Of a stretch of DNA of 54,293 nt, positions 18,373-26,432 are shown in pieces. Location of the stretch: the NCBI GenBank assembly GCA_038150225.1, contig JAYQWG010000011.1:1-54293 (forward strand), given 5' to 3'. Under the pieces are notes generated by a model. That model saw only the letters and a list, made by a program, of their open reading frames with translations, was not told the origin of the DNA and did no database searches. Position numbers and translations under genes: made by a program. This stretch comes from Lucifugimonas sp038150225 (lineage in GTDB: Bacteria; Chloroflexota; Dehalococcoidia; Lucifugimonadales; Lucifugimonadaceae). Every line of letters starts with the position of its first letter. Position 1 is the stretch's first letter.

Positions 18373-18918
18373 CTACGAATCCGCACCAACATAAGAGAGT
18401 ATCTGTCTAAGTTCCTCTGCCGCTACACGCGCCGAGCGGGAATTTGCGACTTCAGGGCTGGATTCGAGCAAAGAGACGATATCCGTCAAAGATCTGACCA
18501 GATCGAGCACTAGGCTAACGCCATTCAAGTTGAGACTTAGTTCATCCGCCAAACGACGAATTACGCGCAGTCTCTCAACATCTGAGTCAGAGTAGAGTCT
18601 CCGACTGCCCTCCGATCGCTGAGGACTCACCAGACCTTCCTTATCGTATTTACGCAGGGTTTGCGGATGCATCTCTGCTAATCGAGCAGCAACGCTGATT
18701 ACGTACACGCCGGAGTAGCGACCAATCGGCTCAGGAGCACGTCGAGGTTGGGCAACTGACGCCTGACGGCGCAGTTGGACCTGCCGTTTTTCGTCACCGG
18801 TTCGGCGCATTTCAAACAATTCAGCGAGTAATTTGTTCAATGCGTCCGACCGCGACCATGCAGTTTGCTGTCGATTTGCGTCGGATGCCCTGTCCGGGTC
18901 TTGGTTCAAGTCATACAC
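18373..18918 (-). CDS. hspR: MerR-family heat-shock repressor HspR
   Basis: The MerR-type HTH begins at about residue 72 (VYVISVAARLAEMHPQTLRK, then YDKEGLVSP), which is diagnostic of HspR, followed by RRLYSDSDVERLRVIRRLADE and the dimerisation helix. HspR represses dnaK operons and uses DnaK as co-repressor in Actinobacteria. Here it is the first gene of hspR-grpE-dnaK, so it likely autoregulates. It carries an N-terminal extension of about 70 residues (basic, QLRRQASVAQPRR), longer than the usual 120-140-residue repressor. GTG start at 18918 with a weak Shine-Dalgarno, so a later start is possible. Confidence 0.88.
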   Translation of the reverse strand: MYDLNQDPDRASDANRQQTAWSRSDALNKLLAELFEMRRTGDEKRQVQLRRQASVAQPRRAPEPIGRYSGVYVISVAARLAEMHPQTLRKYDKEGLVSPQRSEGSRRLYSDSDVERLRVIRRLADELSLNLNGVSLVLDLVRSLTDIVSLLESSPEVANSRSARVAAEELRQILSYVGADS

Positions 18919-19042
18919 CTATGTGTTTTTGATGCAGATGAGGATTCGAGTTGCAATGAACTTAGAAAGCTACACAGCCATCAATGTTCATGCCACAAGA
19001 GAATTGTATAAGTTGATACGACTCGTGTAAACTTTACTTGGC

Positions 19043-19100
19043 GAATTCGTAACATCTAACCAAACGCCAACAAGAGTGCTTACCAAAATGTTACGAATTC
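19043..19100. repeat. Perfect 12-bp inverted repeat in the hspR / zinc-ribbon divergent promoter region
   Basis: GAATTCGTAACA (19043-19054) and its exact complement TGTTACGAATTC (19089-19100) are separated by 34 bases. TTGGC just outside the left arm is mirrored by GCCAA a few bases beyond the right arm. The element sits upstream of hspR (minus) and just before the -35 of the plus-strand promoter, a good position for an operator pair. It does not match the actinobacterial HAIR or the CIRCE consensus. The rest of the 338-base gap (18919-19256) holds a TATACA-like -10 for hspR near 19005-19010. Confidence 0.7.
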
Positions 19101-19113
19101 TGATGCCAATGTC

Positions 19114-19142
19114 TTGAATTGGCCGTTTTTTCGTAGTAGTAT
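19114..19142 (+). promoter_or_regulatory. Promoter of the small zinc ribbon gene
   Basis: TTGAAT (19114-19119) and TAGTAT (19137-19142) are spaced by exactly 17 bases, predicting a start near 19149 and a leader of about 100 bases. Confidence 0.55.
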
Positions 19143-19256
19143 CTGCGCCGGTTCGTTTTCAGACGGTTTTTTGGTGACAAGAATCGTCGCATGAAAAATG
19201 TTATTTGCCACATCGCCCCGACCTTATGGCGGGGACGGAAAGTAGAAGGAATAAAA

Positions 19257-19427
19257 GTGCTTTACCTTAAAGCGTGCCCGAAGTGCCACGGTGACGTTGA
19301 ACTCGTGGTTTACCCGGACAGCAAGACTCTGCAGTGCCTGCAATGCGCATTCACCGTAGACTCAAAGGAAGCCGCACGCCGAGCTCTCGATGAGAAGAAG
19401 ACTGCGGCAAAGACTGAAGCTGCATAA
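19257..19427 (+). CDS. Small zinc ribbon protein
   Basis: From the GTG at 19257 the product is 56 residues and contains a two-CxxC zinc ribbon (CPKC, then CLQC 19 residues later) and a Lys/Ala/Glu-rich helical tail. An AAGGA Shine-Dalgarno lies 6-7 bases before this GTG, so I prefer it to the longer open frame from ATG 19191. It has its own promoter and a strong terminator right after the stop, which suggests an abundant monocistronic transcript. Function is unknown; such ribbons bind nucleic acid or act as small adaptor proteins. Confidence 0.75.
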   Translation: MLYLKACPKCHGDVELVVYPDSKTLQCLQCAFTVDSKEAARRALDEKKTAAKTEAA

Positions 19428-19453
19428 GCTCCAGTCGGAACATTCCGAAAAAG

Positions 19454-19486
19454 AAACCTCGGTTTTGTCGCCGAGGTTTTTTTCTT
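19454..19486 (+). terminator. Rho-independent terminator (probably bidirectional)
   Basis: A 9-bp stem AAACCTCGG (19454-19462) / CCGAGGTTT (19471-19479) is followed by a T-run to about 19484. On the minus strand it is followed by CTTTTTC, so it can also end the membrane-protein gene. Confidence 0.9.
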
Positions 19487-19508
19487 TTAAGTTCACTGTT
19501 AGCCCGGG

Positions 19509-19853
19509 CTACGAATTTCGATCAACTCGGTTGTCGAAGATATCGAGCACGCCACTTGCGAGCAGGAATGCGGCTGGTAGTGAGAATGACCGAACGGCGA
19601 CGACAAGTCCAATAACCACCAGGATCGCGAGTGCGAAAGAATAGCGTCGATTCTCGAATCGGCGACTCGACACAACCACGAAACTGAGAAACCCGAGAAC
19701 AATTATCAAACCACCTCGGATAACAAGTGCGCTCACACTTTCTTCAGGCGCTGCGTTTACGACTCCCGACACGACACTGGCAGCACCACTTATGACCGCT
19801 AAGGCGGCACCGAGAAATCCAGAAAGCTGGGCGTACGTGTAGTTCCTATACAT
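19509..19853 (-). CDS. Small four-helix membrane protein of unknown function
   Basis: The 114-residue product has four hydrophobic segments (about 10-32, 43-63, 71-88 and 90-105) connected by short polar loops (ESVSALVIRG, SSRRFENRRYS), ending in a polar tail. I recognise no family. The frame is intact with an ATG at 19853 (MYRNYTY), and the gene is divergent from rex, sharing the intergenic region with the Rex-like site. Confidence that it is real comes from the clear membrane topology and from its position between a terminator and a promoter region. Confidence 0.65.
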   Translation of the reverse strand: MYRNYTYAQLSGFLGAALAVISGAASVVSGVVNAAPEESVSALVIRGGLIIVLGFLSFVVVSSRRFENRRYSFALAILVVIGLVVAVRSFSLPAAFLLASGVLDIFDNRVDRNS

Positions 19854-19943
19854 CTCTTGTGGTTACCTCGAACTCGATCCGTTACAGATTGTTTACACCA
19901 AATTGCCGCCCAGAAGAATCGAAATGTGTACCCAAATCGTAGT

Positions 19944-19961
19944 TTGTGATACAAAGCACAT
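19944..19961 (+). promoter_or_regulatory. Candidate Rex operator upstream of rex
   Basis: TTGTGATACAAAGCACAT matches the Rex consensus TTGTGA-N6-TCACAA at 10 of 12 defined positions. It lies 39 bases before the rex ATG, compatible with autoregulation. It is weaker than the site before the ATP synthase operon. Confidence 0.5.
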
Positions 19962-19999
19962 ACTAATTTACTAGGGGACTATCCCCTTCACATTTGTTC

Positions 20000-20641
20000 A
20001 TGACCACGAACGGCATAAACGCGCCAGAACCCAACGTTCCAGAAGTCGTAATTCAACGTCTTCCGCTGTATGTCCGCGTACTCACTCAGCATTCGCGAAG
20101 GGGTGTCGATGTCATTTCTTCGGAGCAACTCGGCAAGTTGCTACAAATGACACCGGCACAAATTCGCAAGGACTTGTCTTACTTCGGTCGTTTCGGTCGC
20201 CAGGGACAGGGTTACCAGGTCGCAGATCTTGAAGCCCGCCTCCGAGAGATTCTTGGACTCGATCGATCATGGAACGCAGCGGTTGTTGGCATGGGGCGGT
20301 TGGGACGAGCCGTAGTCTCGTACCCAGGCTTCGAACCCGAAGGGTTCAACATCGTCGCGGCATTCGACGCCAATCCTGAATTGATCGGGCAAACCGTTTC
20401 TGGACTGTCAGTACAGGCAATCAGTGATTTGCCGATCGCAGTTCAGCGACAATCTATAAAGATCGGGATAGTTGCAGTGCCTGTCGACCACGCCCAACAT
20501 GTCATCGACCTGCTTGTCGACGCCGGAATCAAGTCGATCCTGAACTACGCACCGCTCTCACCACAAACCCCAGATGACGTGGTTGTGCGCGGGATCGACC
20601 CGGTCCTGTCGTTACAATCGATGACCTACTACATCGATTAG
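20000..20641 (+). CDS. rex: Redox-sensing transcriptional repressor Rex
   Basis: Rex senses the NADH/NAD+ ratio through a Rossmann domain and releases DNA when NADH is high. The 213-residue product has the N-terminal winged helix (VVIQRLPLYVRVL, then MTPAQIRKDLSYFGRFGRQG, the signature recognition region), the dinucleotide motif AVVGMGRLGRAV, GIVAVPVDHAQHV and ILNYAPLSP. Length is typical. ATG 20000 is preferred; TTG 19994 is also in frame. No clear Shine-Dalgarno is seen. A small perfect hairpin (GGGGA-CTA-TCCCC, 19974-19986) sits just upstream. The gene is monocistronic. Confidence 0.95.
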   Translation: MTTNGINAPEPNVPEVVIQRLPLYVRVLTQHSRRGVDVISSEQLGKLLQMTPAQIRKDLSYFGRFGRQGQGYQVADLEARLREILGLDRSWNAAVVGMGRLGRAVVSYPGFEPEGFNIVAAFDANPELIGQTVSGLSVQAISDLPIAVQRQSIKIGIVAVPVDHAQHVIDLLVDAGIKSILNYAPLSPQTPDDVVVRGIDPVLSLQSMTYYID

Positions 20642-20798
20642 TCCTAGCAAATTCCTCGCCAACACCCGCAACCCCGCATGTAACTAATTATTGTTACCGG
20701 GGCCGTAATTCTCATGGGTTATTCTTCCCTGCTGTGCCTGAGAGGTCGAGAAACTCAGACATTTTCCCAACTAGCACCGGAAAGGAGAAATTCCAGGA

Positions 20799-20855
20799 AT
20801 GATGAATATGAAGCAGATTACGTCCGTAATAGTCGTACCAGCACCGACCAAGTAA
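20799..20855 (+). other. Possible 18-codon leader ORF in the rex-luxR gap
   Basis: The 462-base stretch 20642-21103 has no convincing gene. It holds a short ORF starting ATG ATG AAT ATG with AAAGGAG 11 bases upstream, encoding MMNMKQITSVIVVPAPTK. The Ile/Val-rich core recalls branched-chain attenuator peptides, but no ilv or leu gene follows. Short inverted repeats around it (for example TCCGC/GCGGA) lack a T-tract. Longer open frames on both strands here (about 20712-20924) show no protein character. Low confidence that it is translated. Confidence 0.3.
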
Positions 20856-21103
20856 TCGTTCTGACGGAAACAATCCAATACTCCGCCCTATCAGCGGAAG
20901 CCCCTTCTTAAGCCTCGATCTCAACGATCATCTAAAGGCAATTCCAGAAGCGTGCCAAGAGATTAATCTCCGGCAGGACGATTCCCGAAATCGGAATTAC
21001 GTCCAGCTGTAGCAGCGCGCTGTGAGACCCCATCAAAGCCAAACGCCACGAAAAACCTCCGGGTTCGCACTACAGCAATAGCGAGCGAATAACGAGGTTC
21101 GAG

Positions 21104-21415
21104 TTGAAAGCAACATTTACACAACCTGCTACTGGTCTGGCATTCAGACCAGCAATAGTCTTCAGTCATACTGCGCCACCCGTGCAGGACGCTCCACTTT
21201 CCGAGCGTGAGCTAGAGGTGGCCGAATTAATTGCGGCTGGATACAGCAACAAGCAGATGGCGAGCGATCTTGGCATTAGCTACAACACTATTGCCCGTCA
21301 TGTTGCCAACATCATGAGAAAGATGGAGGCAGGAAACCGAACGGAAGCTGTGCTGAACGCCATCCGCCAGCGATTAATTCCGTTTTCCTGGGACTGGTCA
21401 GGGTGCGATACATGA
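21104..21415 (+). CDS. Orphan LuxR-type HTH protein
   Basis: The 103-residue product consists of a GerE/LuxR helix-turn-helix (LSERELEVAELIAAGYSNKQ, then LGISYNTIARHVANIM) preceded by only about 30 residues and followed by a short tail. There is no receiver or ligand-binding domain, so it resembles stand-alone HTH proteins of the GerE type. The recognition helix is complete. TTG start at 21104 with GAGG upstream; GTG or later starts cannot be excluded. A strong terminator follows directly. The target genes are unknown. Confidence 0.8.
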   Translation: MKATFTQPATGLAFRPAIVFSHTAPPVQDAPLSERELEVAELIAAGYSNKQMASDLGISYNTIARHVANIMRKMEAGNRTEAVLNAIRQRLIPFSWDWSGCDT

Positions 21416-21416
21416 A

Positions 21417-21448
21417 AAAGCCCCGGCTATTCAGCCGGGGCTTTATTT
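21417..21448. terminator. Bidirectional terminator between the luxR-type gene and atpC
   Basis: A 12-bp perfect GC-rich stem (21417-21428 with 21433-21444; AAAGCCCCGGCT and complement) has an ATTC loop. A-rich and T-rich flanks serve both the plus-strand HTH gene and the end of the minus-strand ATP synthase operon. Confidence 0.92.
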
Positions 21449-21466
21449 ATTTCATCTAGTTCGACG

Positions 21467-21898
21467 TTAGCTACCGGGAGCTACTCGGTCGCGATTGCGA
21501 CGTCGGCGTCCCAGGTTAATCCTGACACGTGCACGTCGCATCGAAGCAAGTGCGCGTTCCAGATCGAGATCTGCAGGTGCCGAAGCAATTCGTTCCTGTG
21601 CTCGTTCGAGAGCAGCTTCGGCACGTTCGAGGTCAATGTCCTCATCACGCTCGGCGGCATCTGCCAACACAGTAACTTTGTTGTTTGCGACTTCCAGGAA
21701 CCCGCCAGTCAGAGCAAGCGAAACTGAATCACCACCCTGGTCGAAACGCAGAATTCCAGAGTTGAGCGAGGAAATCAGCTTTGCATGCGAAGGCAGCACA
21801 GTGAACTCACCGAGTTCACCCGGTGCGACAACTGCGTCAACCTCACCCGAGAAAGATTCTCCCTCGGCGGTTACAACTGCTAGTTCAAGATTAGCCAT
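21467..21898 (-). CDS. atpC: ATP synthase F1 subunit epsilon
   Basis: The epsilon subunit is part of the central stalk and can inhibit ATP hydrolysis. The 143-residue product has the N-terminal beta sandwich (LELAVVTAEGESFSGEVDAVVAPGELGEFTVLPSHA, here in parts: GEFTVLPSHAKLISSLNSG) and the C-terminal helical hairpin (ERAEAALERAQERI...RALASMRRARVRI). The tail is Arg-rich (RRRNRDR). It is the last gene of the operon, 30 bases after atpD and just before the terminator. Confidence 0.96.
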   Translation of the reverse strand: MANLELAVVTAEGESFSGEVDAVVAPGELGEFTVLPSHAKLISSLNSGILRFDQGGDSVSLALTGGFLEVANNKVTVLADAAERDEDIDLERAEAALERAQERIASAPADLDLERALASMRRARVRINLGRRRRNRDRVAPGS

Positions 21899-21928
21899 AA
21901 CTGCTTACTGTCCTTAGAGCTGCGCAGC

Positions 21929-23350
21929 CTAGCTGGCTGCCGAAGCTTCCTCCAACATCTTCGCACCCTTCTCGACGGCTTCGTCGATGCTTCCAACCAT
22001 ATAGAAGGCCTGCTCAGGAAGTTCGTCGTGTTTGCCATCTAGGATTTCCTGGAATCCACGAACAGTTTCTGCAACAGGAACGTATCGACCCGGCATACCG
22101 GTGAATACTTCACCAACGAAGAACGGCTGAGTCAGGAATCGCTGGATTCGGCGAGCCCGACCAACGGTTACCTGATCTTCCTCAGAAAGTTCTTCGATAC
22201 CGAGAATTGCGATAACGTCCTGCAGGTCCTTGTACCGCTGGAGTACCGATCGGACACCCTGTGCAGCGTCGTAGTGATCCTGACCAACAACTGCTGGCTC
22301 AAGAATTCGAGAGTTAGAAGCGAGCGGATCTACAGCCGGGAACAGGAACTGTGCAGCAAGCGCACGGTCGAGTGACACGTTGGCGTCAAGGTGACCGAAC
22401 GTTGTAACAATTCCAGGGTCGGTGTAGTCGTCAGCAGGAACATATACAGCCTGGAACGAAGTAATCGATCCGTCCTTCGTGGTCGTAATTCGCTCCTGGA
22501 GGTCACCAATCTCGGTTGAGAGAGTTGGCTGGTAACCCACAGCAGAAGGCATTCGACCGAGAAGTGCTGATACTTCCATTCCGGCAAGAATGTATCGGTA
22601 AATGTTGTCGACGAAAAGCAGCACGTCTCGCTTTTCTTCGTCACGGAAGTACTCGGCCATCGTCAGGCCGGTAAGAGCGATTCGAGCTCGAGTTCCAGGT
22701 GGTTCGTTCATCTGACCGAACACAAGCGCAGTCGAGTCCATAACACCGTACTCGACCATTTCACCCCAGAGGTCGTTACCTTCGCGGGATCGCTCACCAA
22801 CACCGGCGAATACAGACACACCGGAGTGTTCCTGTGCGATGTTTCGAATGAGCTCGGTGATGATAACTGTCTTACCAACACCAGCACCACCGTAAGCACC
22901 GACCTTACCGCCCTTAGCGAACGGAGTCATTAGGTCCATAACCTTGATACCAGTTTCAAGAACCTCGGTGGTACCGGACTGCTCTTCAAATGATGGTGGC
23001 TTTCGGTGGATTGGCCATCGCTCGGCGTCAGCTGCAACAGGCTCGCCGTCATCGATCGGGTCACCGAGAACGTTCATCAGTCGACCGAGTGAGGCAGCTC
23101 CAACCGGGACTGCAACCGGTGCGCCCGTGTCCACACATTCCGTGCCACGTGCCAAACCTTCGGTTGCTCCGAGTGCCAGACATCGAGCCCAGCTGTTTCC
23201 GACGTGCTGCTCTACTTCGAGCACCAACTTTTCGCCTTCGTTTTCAAGTTCGACGGCTGAATAAATCTCAGGCAGATCGTCGGCTGAGAACTCAACGTCC
23301 ACAACCGTTCCAATTACCTGTACTACTTTGCCCTTGCTGCCCTTGGCCAT
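21929..23350 (-). CDS. atpD: ATP synthase F1 subunit beta
   Basis: Catalytic subunit of F1. The 473-residue product contains Walker A GGAGVGKTV (about 152-160), GVGERSREGNDLW, the Walker B region DVLLFVDNIYRYILAG, ALLGRMPSAVGYQPTL and the DELSEED-region equivalent IEELSEEDQ. An ATG start and a short N-terminus (MAKGSKGKVVQVIG) are typical. The gene is 55 bases downstream of atpG in the canonical order. Arg codons here are very often CGA. Confidence 0.98.
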   Translation of the reverse strand: MAKGSKGKVVQVIGTVVDVEFSADDLPEIYSAVELENEGEKLVLEVEQHVGNSWARCLALGATEGLARGTECVDTGAPVAVPVGAASLGRLMNVLGDPIDDGEPVAADAERWPIHRKPPSFEEQSGTTEVLETGIKVMDLMTPFAKGGKVGAYGGAGVGKTVIITELIRNIAQEHSGVSVFAGVGERSREGNDLWGEMVEYGVMDSTALVFGQMNEPPGTRARIALTGLTMAEYFRDEEKRDVLLFVDNIYRYILAGMEVSALLGRMPSAVGYQPTLSTEIGDLQERITTTKDGSITSFQAVYVPADDYTDPGIVTTFGHLDANVSLDRALAAQFLFPAVDPLASNSRILEPAVVGQDHYDAAQGVRSVLQRYKDLQDVIAILGIEELSEEDQVTVGRARRIQRFLTQPFFVGEVFTGMPGRYVPVAETVRGFQEILDGKHDELPEQAFYMVGSIDEAVEKGAKMLEEASAAS

Positions 23351-23405
23351 TACTGAGGCTCTCCTGGTCTTGTCATACCCGCCCTGCCCGGACGGCTCGT
23401 TCTAA

Positions 23406-24284
23406 TTAGCCTTCCAGGGCGGCTACGCCACCCACGATGTCAAGAAGCTCGGCAGTAATCGATTCCTGCCGTGCTTTGTTCAAATCGAGTGTCAAATTCT
23501 CGACAATTTCGTTTGCGTTATCAGTAGCGTTCTGCATTGCAACCATTCGAGCGGAATGTTCACTTGCAAACGCTTCAAGGATGCTGTGATACACCTGCGT
23601 TTCGATGTATCGCGGCACCAGTGATTCGAGCACAGCCGTAATACTGGGCTCGTAAATGTAATCAGTCTCTGCGATCTGCTCGGTTTCTTCTTCGGATCTC
23701 TCCTCAGGAACGACTGGAAGCAACTGCCGTACGTTCACTTGCTGCACCGCTGTGTTGATGAACTTCGCATAGATCATCACTACTCGGTCAACGTTTTCAG
23801 CAGCGTATTCATCGACGAGCATCCGTGACACAGTGACTGTATCGTCAAGTGTTGGTCGGTCAGGAACTGAGAATGCAGCCTGAAGCAACGTTGCGCTTCG
23901 GGTCACAAACCGCTGTCCCTTGCGTCCAACACCGATGACAGATATTTCGCCATCGGTGTTTTCGATGAACCTGGCTGTTTCACGAACCAGGTTTCCAACA
24001 AGAGCACCGGCAAGACCGCGATCAGGAGTCACCAGCAACACAAGGGTCTTCTTGACCGGTCGAACCTTCAGGAGGTCGAGTGTAGGAGCTTCCTCGTCCT
24101 GGCTAGCCAGAGCAGCAAGATCGGCGAGCACGTCTCGGATTCGGTCGGCATAAGGACGACCATCTCGAACCATGTTCTGTGCGCGATTCATCTTCGACGC
24201 TGCAATCATTTGCATTGCGCCCGTGACTTTCGCTGTGTTCGAGACCGACCTGATTCGGTCTCTTAGATCCTTGGTACTCGGCAA
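23406..24284 (-). CDS. atpG: ATP synthase F1 subunit gamma
   Basis: Central rotor shaft of F1. The 292-residue product has the long N-terminal helix (KDLRDRIRSVSNTAKVTGAM, then QMIAASKMNRAQ) and C-terminal helix (MVAMQNATDNANEIVENL, then LDLNKARQESITAEL) that form the coiled coil, with the Rossmann-like globular domain between (TPDRGLAGALVGNL). Length is normal. It lies 35 bases after atpA. Confidence 0.97.
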   Translation of the reverse strand: MPSTKDLRDRIRSVSNTAKVTGAMQMIAASKMNRAQNMVRDGRPYADRIRDVLADLAALASQDEEAPTLDLLKVRPVKKTLVLLVTPDRGLAGALVGNLVRETARFIENTDGEISVIGVGRKGQRFVTRSATLLQAAFSVPDRPTLDDTVTVSRMLVDEYAAENVDRVVMIYAKFINTAVQQVNVRQLLPVVPEERSEEETEQIAETDYIYEPSITAVLESLVPRYIETQVYHSILEAFASEHSARMVAMQNATDNANEIVENLTLDLNKARQESITAELLDIVGGVAALEG

Positions 24285-24319
24285 TTCAGAACTCTTATCG
24301 TCTTAGTCTTCGCTAGTCC

Positions 24320-25831
24320 CTAGAGGCTGACCGTCTGCTTGAAAGCGGCGACAGCTTCGTCGAGTTTCTTGGCATTGTCATCGCTCAACTCACCGGAGTC
24401 GGCAATTTCCTTCAATGCATCTGGCAAGTTTGCCGATACATAGTCATGCCACTGAGATTCGAATGACTTGACGTCTTCGACGGCCACATCATCCAGTGCC
24501 CCTTCGTTCGCGATGTGAAGTACAGCAACCTGCAGTTCCAGCGAAAGTGGAGCGTTCTCATCCTGCTTCAGCAGTTCGGTGAATCGTGCACCTCGGTCGA
24601 GCTGACGTCGGGTAACAGCATCAAGGTCGTCAGTACCAAACTGGGCGAATGTTGCCAGCGATGCGTACTGAGCCATCTCAGCCTTCAACGAACCTGATAC
24701 AGATTTCATTCCCTTGGTCTGTGCGGCAGAACCTACACGTGTAACCGAGATACCAGAGTTCACAGCCGGTCGAATACCGGAGTTGAACAGGTCTGGCTCA
24801 AGGAACAACTGACCGTCGGTAATCGAAATAACGTTGGTTGGAACGTAAGCCGATACGTCACCAGCCTGAGTTTCGATAATCGGCAGAGCCGTAATCGAAC
24901 CACCGCCAGCTTCCTGGTTCAAGCGAGCTGCTCGCTCAAGAAGTCGTGAGTGGAGGTAGAAAACGTCACCCGGGTATGCCTCACGACCAGGTGGTCGGCG
25001 AAGCAGAAGTGACATTTGTCGATATGCCCAGGCGTGCTTTGTAAGGTCATCGTAGACGATCAAAACGTCTTTACCTTGCGCCATGAAGTACTCGGCCATC
25101 GCACAACCTGCGTATGGAGCGAGGTACTGCATTGGAGCAGGGTCGGAAGCGTTAGCAGCTACGACAACCGTGTTCTCAAGTGCACCGTTCTCTTCAAGTC
25201 GAGTAACGGTTTGTGCAACCTTTGAAGCACGCTGACCAATTGCAACATATACACCGACGATTCCACTGTCCTTCTGGTTGATCAGTGCGTCAACACAAAC
25301 GGATGTCTTACCGGTAGCGCGGTCTCCAATAACGAGCTCACGCTGACCACGTCCGACAGGAACCATGGCGTCAACGATCTTGAGACCAAACTGCACTGGC
25401 TGGTCCACCGACTGACGGGCACCAACGCCTGGAGCGATCTTCTCGACCGGGTATGACTCGGTAGAGGCGATAGCGCCTTTACCGTCAACTGGGCGACCCA
25501 GAGCGTCGACAACACGCCCCTTCATTGCCTCACCAACCGGAACTTCGATAATTCGACCGGTTGAGCGGACTTCGTCGCCTTCTTTAATCTTCAGATAGTC
25601 ACCGAGAATCACGGCACCAACACTGTCCTCTTCAAGGTTCAGTGCCAGACCGAGAATATCTCCCGGGAACTGCAGCAACTCGCTGTAACGGACTCCTGAA
25701 AGACCGTGAACACGAGCTACACCGTCTGCAGCTTCTACAACGGTACCGACGTCTACCTGAGTAAGGTCGCCACCGAATTCTTCAATTTGCCTCTTGATTA
25801 CCGAGGCTATGTCCTGACCTCTTACCGCCAT
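24320..25831 (-). CDS. atpA: ATP synthase F1 subunit alpha
   Basis: Non-catalytic nucleotide-binding subunit. The 503-residue product shows Walker A GDRATGKTS near residue 169, VYVAIGQRASKVAQTV, VLIVYDDLTKHAWAYRQMSLL, RRPPGREAYPGDVFYLHSRL and the signature GIRPAVNSGISVTRVGSAAQ. The N-terminal crown domain is complete. It lies 29 bases downstream of atpH and 35 bases before atpG. Confidence 0.98.
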   Translation of the reverse strand: MAVRGQDIASVIKRQIEEFGGDLTQVDVGTVVEAADGVARVHGLSGVRYSELLQFPGDILGLALNLEEDSVGAVILGDYLKIKEGDEVRSTGRIIEVPVGEAMKGRVVDALGRPVDGKGAIASTESYPVEKIAPGVGARQSVDQPVQFGLKIVDAMVPVGRGQRELVIGDRATGKTSVCVDALINQKDSGIVGVYVAIGQRASKVAQTVTRLEENGALENTVVVAANASDPAPMQYLAPYAGCAMAEYFMAQGKDVLIVYDDLTKHAWAYRQMSLLLRRPPGREAYPGDVFYLHSRLLERAARLNQEAGGGSITALPIIETQAGDVSAYVPTNVISITDGQLFLEPDLFNSGIRPAVNSGISVTRVGSAAQTKGMKSVSGSLKAEMAQYASLATFAQFGTDDLDAVTRRQLDRGARFTELLKQDENAPLSLELQVAVLHIANEGALDDVAVEDVKSFESQWHDYVSANLPDALKEIADSGELSDDNAKKLDEAVAAFKQTVSL

Positions 25832-25860
25832 CGGACTCTCTCTCGTATTTCTCTACTGAC

Positions 25861-26400
25861 TTACTCGATAGGCCTTTCAGCCAGCGAGTCGCGCATTGCC
25901 TGTAACCGTGTCCTCGTGCTTCCGTCGATCAGTCGGTCGCCAACTTTCGCGACAACCCCACCGATAATGCTCGGATCCACGCTTTCGGTAATTTTCACTT
26001 CGCTGCGACCAACAAGCTCAGCGAGACCTTCGGCAACTTTCTTGCGTCGGTCGTCGTTGAGTGGCACAGCTGTTACAACCTCGGCTCTTGCAATGCCGCG
26101 GTGCTCATCGGCCATATCTCCAAACGATCGGTAAAAATCCGAGAATTTGGTTACATCACGGTTTACCGTCATCAGGTTCACCGCGTTTCTGACCAGAGGG
26201 TCAACATCCGCAAGAAGTTTGCCGATTCCATCGAGCTTCACCGCGTCTGAAACTTGCGGTGCAGCCAGGAAGCTAATTACATCTTCATCGGCGAGCACTT
26301 CCGCAACCTTTGCCAGGTCTTCTTCCCAGCGTGCAAGGTTGTCGTTTTCAGTGGCGATCTCGAAAGCCGCCTGTGCATATCTTCGTCCGGTTGCTGCCAT
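25861..26400 (-). CDS. atpH: ATP synthase F1 subunit delta
   Basis: Stator subunit joining F1 to subunit b. The 179-residue product starts with the family pattern GRRYAQAAFEIA, has the N-terminal helical bundle with VRNAVNLMTVNRDVTKF, and ends with SVDPSIIGGVVAKVGDRLIDGSTRTRL, the C-terminal delta/OSCP signature. Length is normal. It lies between atpF and atpA with short gaps of about 30 bases. Confidence 0.96.
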   Translation of the reverse strand: MAATGRRYAQAAFEIATENDNLARWEEDLAKVAEVLADEDVISFLAAPQVSDAVKLDGIGKLLADVDPLVRNAVNLMTVNRDVTKFSDFYRSFGDMADEHRGIARAEVVTAVPLNDDRRKKVAEGLAELVGRSEVKITESVDPSIIGGVVAKVGDRLIDGSTRTRLQAMRDSLAERPIE

Positions 26401-26432
26401 TTGTTTTCAGAGTCTCCCTGTTCGGGTTCCTC

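Noticed and set aside
19074..19083. GAGTGCTTA as half of a CIRCE element
   Set aside because: The other half and the spacing are absent, and the repressor here is HspR, not HrcA.
20730..20770. CTGAGA motif suggesting a TPP riboswitch
   Set aside because: The rest of the thi-box (the CTGATCTGG part and the closing stem) is missing.
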